From Owenia fusiformis (lineage: Eukaryota; Annelida; Polychaeta; Sabellida; Oweniidae): a DNA stretch of 64,000 bases. A program made the translations under genes and the position numbers. Under the pieces are notes generated by a model that ran no database searches, was not told the origin of the DNA, and worked only from the letters and a program-made list of their open reading frames with translations. Location of the stretch: contig CAIIXF020000012.1 of NCBI GenBank assembly GCA_903813345.2, positions 34,918,572 to 34,982,571 on the forward strand, given 5' to 3'. This document shows, one piece after another, positions 58,000-64,000 of this stretch (positions are counted from its first letter, which is position 1; every line of letters begins with the position of its first letter).

Positions 58000-60900
58000 A
58001 TGTATATTCAATTAACAAAAATACAAATACTGCTTTTTTGTGCGATCTTGGCTGGCATCCCCATGGTGCTTCTTTACATGAAAGATCCAGTTTGGCCCAC
58101 AAAGGTACGTTTCTGTTTGTCACGTTTTAATTAATATATTGGCGTAATTTACTGTAAAAGGCCAAATTTTCAAAGTGCCCCAATTTCCGCTATATTCGCG
58201 TCTGGGTGTTTAGCGCGAATTCAAAAGCACGTGGATTAAAGGGCACGTTGATTCAGTGGCACGTGGATTCAAAATAAAGTTAGAAAAGAAAAAGCCCAGT
58301 CTAGAAAAAAATATTTAAGAAAAATTACTAAAAAAAATTTTTTTTTAAATTATTAAAACTTTTTTGTTGAGTAATATTTACAGTCGGATTTATAAACGCA
58401 ACTCGTTTAACAATTCAACATTTTAAACAAATAAGGTATGTCGAATCTCGCTTTGTATAATTAAAGTTGGTTCAATGTTCTTTAAGTTGACAAATTTTCA
58501 CCATTGAAACATATGTATGGGCCATTTGCTGGCCATTTAAAGAACCTGCCTCCTCTGAGTTTGACAACTGATTTTTAGCTCACATGGTGAGCTTTTGCAA
58601 TCGCTCACTTGTCCGTCTGTCTGTCCGTGTGTCCGTGCGTGCGTCCGTCCGTCCGTCAACAATAGTGGCACCTTTTAAAACCTCTGTCGATAGGATTCCT
58701 GTTTTAAGTTATTTTTGTTCAACATCAATACAGGAAACTCCCCTCTGACTCCTGGTTCAAAAGCTCGCCTATTTTCAAGATGGCCGCCATTTTTGTCTCG
58801 TGAAATTAATTTTTGACCCATTTCCTAGCTTTACAAATAATGTCAGGTGTCCTGCGTCCTGCATTGTTAAAATCCATGTCAATGTGAAGAGTAGCTATAT
58901 GAGATAATTTTGTTACAAAAAATCAGCAAAAATTTATATCCGTTTTTTTATTTTCAGCCATTTTAGTTAACATTGATTTGTCCATCTGACTCAAAGAAAA
59001 CACTTTTCCGTCAACAATAGTGGCACGTTTTAAAACCTCTGTCGATACCATTCCCATTTTAAGTTATTTCTGTTCAACATCAATACAGAAAACTCCCCTA
59101 TGACTCCTGGTTCAAAAGCTCGCCTATTTTCAAAATGGCCGCTGTTTTTGTCTCGCGAAATTCACTTTTGACCCATTTCCTAGCTTTCCAATTAATTTCA
59201 GGTGTCCTGCATTGTAAAAATACATGTAGTTGTATGAAATAATTTTGTTACAAAAAATCGGCAAAGAATTATATCCGTTTTTTTATTTTTAGCCATTTTA
59301 GTTAACATTGATTTGTCCATCTGTCTCGCGAAATCCACTTTTGGACCATTTGTGTTAAAACCTCTGTCGATAGGATTCCCGTTTTAAGTTATTTTTGTTC
59401 AACATCAATACAAAAAACTCCCCTATGACTCCTGGTTCAAAAGTTCACCTATTTTCAAAATGGCCGCCATTTTTGTTTCGCGAAATTCACTTTTGGCCCA
59501 TTTCCCAGCTTTACAAATTATTTCAGGTGTACTGCATTGTAAAAAGCCATGTCACTGTAAAGAGTAATTGTATGAAATAATTTTGTTACAAAAAATCGGC
59601 AAAAAATCATATCCGTTTTTTTTTTAATTTGAGCCATTTTAGTTAACATTGATTTGTCCATCTGACTCAAAAAACACTTTTCCGTCAACAATAGTGGCAT
59701 GTTTTAAAACCTCTGTCGATAGGATTCCCGTTTTAAGTTATTTCTGTTCAACATCCATACAGAAAACCCCCCTATGACTCCTGATTCAAAAGCTCGCCTA
59801 TTTTCAAAATGGCCGCCATTTTTGTCTCGCAAAATTCACTTTTGACCCATTTCCTAGATTTACAAATAATTTCAGGTGTCCTGCATTGTAAAAATCCATG
59901 TTAATGTAAAGAGTAGTTGTATAAAATAATTTTGTTACAAAAAATTGGCAAAGTATTATATCCCTTTTTTTTTATTTTCAGCCATTTTAGTTAACATTGA
60001 TTTGTCCATCTGTCTCGCGAAATCCACTTTTGGACCATTTGTGTTAAAACCTCTGTCGATAAGATTCCCGTTTTAAGTTATTTTTGTTCAACATCAATAC
60101 AAAAAACTCCCCTATGACTCCTGGTTCAAAAGCTCGCCTATTTTCAATATGGCCGCCATTTTTGTTTCGCGAAATTCACTTGGTCCATTTCCTAGCTTTA
60201 CAAATTATTTCAGGTGTCCTACATTGTAAAGAGCCATGTTACAGTGTAAAGAGTAGTTGTATGTAATAATTTTGTTACAAAAAATCGGCAAAAAATCATA
60301 TCCTTTTTTATTTTCAGCCATTTTAGTTAACATTTATTTGTCCTTCTGTCTCTCAGTCCGTCAAAGATAGTGGCAAGTTTAAAAACCAATGTCTTTCATT
60401 ACTTGGCTCTTTTTAAATCCTCGGTAGATAGGATTCCTGTTTTGGAATATTTTTGTTCAGCATCAATAAAGAAAAACCCACATGACTCCTGCTTCAAAAG
60501 CTCGCCTATTTTCAAAATGGCCACCATTTTTTGTCTTGTGAAATTCACTTTTGGCCCATTTCCTAGCTTTACGAAAAAATACCAGGTGTCCTGCAGTTTA
60601 AAGAGCCATGTGTTTGTAAAGAGTAGTTGTATGAAATAATTTTGTTACAAAAAATTGGCAAAAGATTATATCCGTTATTTTTACTTTCTCTCATTTTAGC
60701 CATCATTCACTTTTGAGCAACACCATGTGAGCCCAGTACCCACGGTACTAATTTTTTTTCATTTTGTTTGTAGGCCTCCATTCAGTTGCATGAAGTTTTA
60801 AGAAGTTCGGAAGGAAATACTACAGAGCTAACATGGCAAGAATACGAGGTTTTATACAAAACGTATGTCAGATCAATGTTATACAAATATTTCACACTAT

Positions 60901-63727
60901 TGAGGTGAATACCTCTTCATTTTTCGGTGTACTCCCTGTGAATACCCAGTCCCGTAGCCAGGATTTGCCAAGGGGGGTTCACTTTTTTAAAAAGTTCCAG
61001 GGGTTCATTTTTGACAACTTAGGCCAAATATAACCTAACTCATTTGAAAATTGCTAATAATGGTGAAAAACTGCATGATTTTGAAAGAATTTTTGGCCAG
61101 GGGCTCGAACCCCCATGGCTACGGGCCTGATACCCGTTGCACTTCCGATGATTCTGCAAGGGATATTTTCCCCCGGGTATTTCCCTGGTCCTTCGGAGTT
61201 CGGAGAATACACTTCGCTAGAATCATTGAAAGTACAACAAGTATGAAATATTTGTATATATTTCGTTTAGTTTAGTTTATTATTTATTAAAGTGTCACAG
61301 GCCTATTATTTTACATAATTATACATACAATTATTCAAAAGCCCCAAGCCAACAATGGCTTATGAGACACTGTCCATCTCAGAAGTAATGCTAATAAAAT
61401 TATTTATAACAATTCGTTGTAGATTTGTTCCTAAAACGACATACAATTGTAAAGAGATCGAAGAAGTTGGTAGCACGATACAAAGAAGACAGCAAAAAGA
61501 AGGTATCCATTCTACGTGTATGGACAACGTATATAAACCGAAGGTGCCGTGCATCGTCTACGCATTTGGGTACGTGTTCAAGTAAAATTTTTAAATCTGG
61601 TTATATTAGTAGCGTTCATTAACCCTACTATCACACCAAACTAGTTCTCACTACGTTCTCGAAAACGGGCTTCAACTGTGTACGAACGGACTGGACGTAC
61701 TTAGAACCGTTTGGGGTCTATTTACAAACTTCATCGAACGGGTAGGTCCTCTAGAACTTAGAACATGCTCAAAATGTTCTCGTGGTCGTCACGTTCTACA
61801 ATTAGAACGAGTGACAACGTACTAACGACGAGCTGGACGTACTATGAACGGAACCGTCGTACTTCAATCCTACTAGGGACGTTTTAACAACGAGTTGAAC
61901 TGTCTGAGGACGTATTGAGAACGAGGGAGAACTAATGGCAAACGGGTTTAAACTGACTGAGAACGTATTAAAGACTGATTATGAACGAGTTAGCAAAAAT
62001 TTAGCTATCACACCAAAGAAGTTGTCACTGCGTTCCTCAAAACTGGTTTCAAACTGTGCACGAACGGAATGAACGTAGCTGCAACTTTCTAAGGTCTATT
62101 TACGAACTTCATGAACGTTCTCAGACGGGAAGGTGATTTTAGAATTTTGAATCGATTCAAAATTCGATGGCGGCCATACCGTTTTGTAATCAGGTCATGA
62201 TGACCTTCTAGACTAAGGGACGCGTTACACGACGTTGCACACCGACGTGGTGCAACCTGAACGAACTGCGAATGAGATGGACGTATTGAAGACTGTTAAT
62301 GAACGAAGTAGCTAATTATTTTAGACATATTTCCCGACCACAGCCAGATTGAGATTCGTAGGACTGGCAAGAACGGGTAAGAACTAGTTTGGTGTGATAG
62401 GGGGGTTATATGTATACCCAAATCAAACGATAACAGGCAAGGACGATTATTTCATTTTATATTAAACTTCTTTTTCAAGTGTGGGGTATATATGGCACTT
62501 TGAGGATGACTTTGCTAAACGCGGATGCCAGGTGTTCGCATTTGACCCCAGGTTGGTGGATATATGCCTTTTACATTGTCTTGAACATTGCTTTATTGAT
62601 TAACATTCCAAAATGGATCGTGTGAAATATTATATCTAGCATGCCTTCTGAATTCATTTATCCGTTTTTGTAACAATTAAGTTGTGCTGTGTAAGTAGCT
62701 GCTACCGAAAGCTCGAAAAAGTAAGTTATTTTGGTTAGTGATTTGAGGAAAGTAATACAAATTAATTATCTTTACCTAACCGATGAATACATTTGGACGA
62801 ATTAAGTTGTGACATATTTTTATAGTCTCCTGCTTTTTGTGGCCGATGTTTGGCGGATGGTGTTCGGCGGTTGGTGTTTGGCGTTTGGGGTTCGGCGCGT
62901 CTGTAACAAATGGCAGTTTGTGACATTTGGCTTGTTAATGACTTGTTTAATTTTTAGTATGAAAACTGAGAGCCACAAGCGTAGAGAAAACCTTTGGTTC
63001 TATAACATTGGGCTCGATGGTGTTGACTCTGACAACTTTACTCCACGTGTTGATTACTACGTACGAAAGTCTAAGATTTTTACCTGGAAAGTGCGAACGT
63101 TAAAGTCAATCATGAAAATGCTAGGACACACGAATAAAACGGTATGTATTTTGCAAGTTTTCAGTGTGAAGGTTTCTTCGTGAGGTTTGTCAGAACGAAT
63201 GCTCATTCTTCACAAAGCTGTGCTCAATAAGCACAACATTAAAGCCTTGCTGGATGAAGAAAATAAATTTCCTTTCCATATAGTCACATCTGTTATGATC
63301 TTCAAGACCGGCGTTCGGCCGATGACATTACAGTTTTGTTTAAAACAGAACGCAATTTTGAATAAAATACTCATAGGCCGTGGACCAGTACTGGAAATCG
63401 GAGCAACTGAAACCACGGCACAATCAAACTAGTTATGTTTTTCAGATCGATGTCCTCAAGATGGACATAGAGGGTTACGAATTTGACGCCCTCTCGACAA
63501 TGATGGACGATGGTACAATAGAGCATGTGCGCCAGTTGATAGGTGAATGGCACGTAAAAGGAAATCAAAGATTTGACTATTCTAAAAAGTATTTGGTTGC
63601 AAAGCGACTTTTCAGTCACGGATTTAAAACATTCAATTACCACGTGTACGGCCGGAATGGGCGATGTAAAAGACAGTATTGCTTGCAAATCGATTTGGGT
63701 TTTGTCAACACCAAATTTCGAAAATAA
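58000..63727 (+). CDS. METTL24-like methyltransferase, six exons
   Basis: Exons: 58000-58104, 60774-60862, 61423-61569, 62480-62551, 62958-63141 and 63446-63727, with GT-AG borders and matching phases. They give 292 residues, shorter than human METTL24 (about 366). Residues 8-27 form a signal anchor, so a type II membrane protein is likely. The SAM-binding start is CIVYAFGVGYIWHFEDDFAKRGCQVFAFDP, with FAFDP as the acidic end of strand 2. A late DVLKMDIEGYEFDAL block is the conserved Asp/Glu motif shared by Methyltransf_22 and FkbM-type enzymes. The protein ends in a Lys/Arg-rich tail after CLQIDLGF. The substrate of the family is unknown. Introns 1, 2, 3 and 5 each carry a repeat or MITE. The chosen start is the first ATG before the hydrophobic anchor, 35 codons before the first donor. 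Confidence 0.93.
58574..60750. repeat. 330-360 bp variable tandem repeat inside a TIR element, methyltransferase intron 1
   Basis: About six imperfect copies begin near 58650, 59006, 59350, 59680, 60035 and 60360. Each has AAAACCTCTGTCGATAGGAT, CTCCCCTATGACTCCTGGTT, CAAAATGGCCGCCATTTTTG and TTTTGTTACAAAAAATCGGC. The block starts AGCTCACATGGTGAGC with a TCCGTCCGTCCG run and ends CACCATGTGAGCCC, so the array lies between short inverted ends, as in a common invertebrate repeat family. Confidence 0.85.
60947..61129. mobile_element. hAT-like MITE with GCCCGTAGCCAGG ends, methyltransferase intron 2
   Basis: 183 bp between ATACC at 60942-60946 and ATACC at 61130-61134, an exact 5-bp target duplication. 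The ends read CAGTCCCGTAGCCAGG and, inverted, CAGGCCCGTAGCCATG. Confidence 0.75.
61622..62410. mobile_element. MITE with CTATCACACCAAACTAGTTCT-type ends, methyltransferase intron 3
   Basis: The inverted ends share TAACCC, two or three variable bases, then CTATCACACCAAACTAGTTC. An internal second copy of the left end starts near 62006, so the left third is duplicated. The interior is full of ACGAACG/ACGTACT words. The flanks allow TA or TTA as target. No transposase. Confidence 0.65.
62810..62957 (+). repeat. dispersed GT-rich block abutting methyltransferase exon 5
   Basis: TGTTTGGCGGATGGTGTTCG and CTGTAACAAATGGCAG..TTGTTAATGACTTGTTTAAT recur, diverged, inside the MITE at 5455-5784 and near 7870-8010. 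The copy runs into the exon 5 splice acceptor (TTTTTAG, 62951-62957). Confidence 0.6.
63283..63419. repeat. fold-back hairpin element, methyltransferase intron 5
   Basis: Imperfect inverse arms centred near 63345. The right arm, inverted (TGCCGTGGTTTCAGTTGCTC), matches the left arm of the hairpin at 34139 (GCCGTGGTCACATTTGCTCA), so both are one family in opposite orientation. It ends 26 bp before exon 6. Confidence 0.75.
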
Positions 63728-64000
63728 AAACACTGATTTATGATATGTTTTACTTTGTGAAACCTATATCACTCTAATTTCTTCACTTTTAGAGTCAAGT
63801 TACCATATTTTGCATGCACATTCCTTGGAGAAATCCTAACATAGAATTTCATTGGTTTCGATTATAATTAATTTGTAAATATAGGGAAACATTTGATTTT
63901 GATTGGTCTATAATCAAAATTTTCCATTTTGTGCGACAAATGCAACATTTTGACGTAATCCCTAACGCCTGATCCTTAAAGTGGTTAAAATTGGTGAAAT
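63728..64000 (+). other. methyltransferase 3' region
   Basis: Probable 3' UTR. AATAAA occurs at 63723-63728, overlapping the stop codon; a later signal is not obvious. Nothing else is recognised before the window ends. Confidence 0.4.

Overview
The window is AT-rich DNA from an animal nuclear genome. The host genes are split by GT-AG introns, transposons sit nested inside one another, and there are many satellites and minisatellites. Near-vertebrate identity of the Yippee protein, a phospholipase B-like gene, a single-exon UDP-glycosyltransferase, jockey/CR1-type LINEs and many small terminal-inverted-repeat elements point to a marine bilaterian invertebrate. I cannot name the phylum with confidence. 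I recognised no LTR retroelement, endogenous virus or Polinton.

Layout. 1-4.3 kb is a 40-bp satellite array. 4.3-10.8 kb is non-coding, with pogo-like MITEs and small tandem repeats. 10,855-20,274 (+) is a complete five-exon Yippee-like gene; its second intron holds a 3.7 kb TTAA-flanked transposon with arms of about 0.8 kb. 20.3-26.1 kb is 3' UTR and intergenic sequence. 26,088-27,041 (-) is an intronless gene that I tentatively place in the YqcI/YcgG (GntA-like) family. It lies head to head, 394 bp apart, with an 11-exon phospholipase B-like gene (27,436-53,771, +). The shared promoter has several CACATG/CACGTG E-boxes resembling CLEAR/M-box sites, which suits the lysosomal role expected of the phospholipase B-like protein.

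Intron 7 of the phospholipase gene is about 19 kb and very eventful. The end of exon 7 with its splice donor has been tandemly copied about nine times. The array was then split by a 5.4 kb CACTA-type element (3-bp target duplication) and by a truncated LINE (10-bp target duplication). Further down are a nest of four DNA elements (41.5-46.6 kb), an intact single-exon UDP-glycosyltransferase gene (47,628-49,193) with a short duplicate of its own start upstream, and a second UDP-glycosyltransferase copy ruined by expansion of a 26-bp coding segment into a minisatellite of about 1.2 kb.

55.1-57.0 kb (-) is a second 5'-truncated LINE whose reverse-transcriptase frame is open for 563 codons. 58,000-63,727 (+) is a complete six-exon METTL24-like methyltransferase gene with a membrane anchor; its introns hold a 330-360 bp variable tandem repeat and three small elements. 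The host genes are not a pathway. The only suggested functional link is the shared promoter of the YqcI-like and phospholipase B-like genes.
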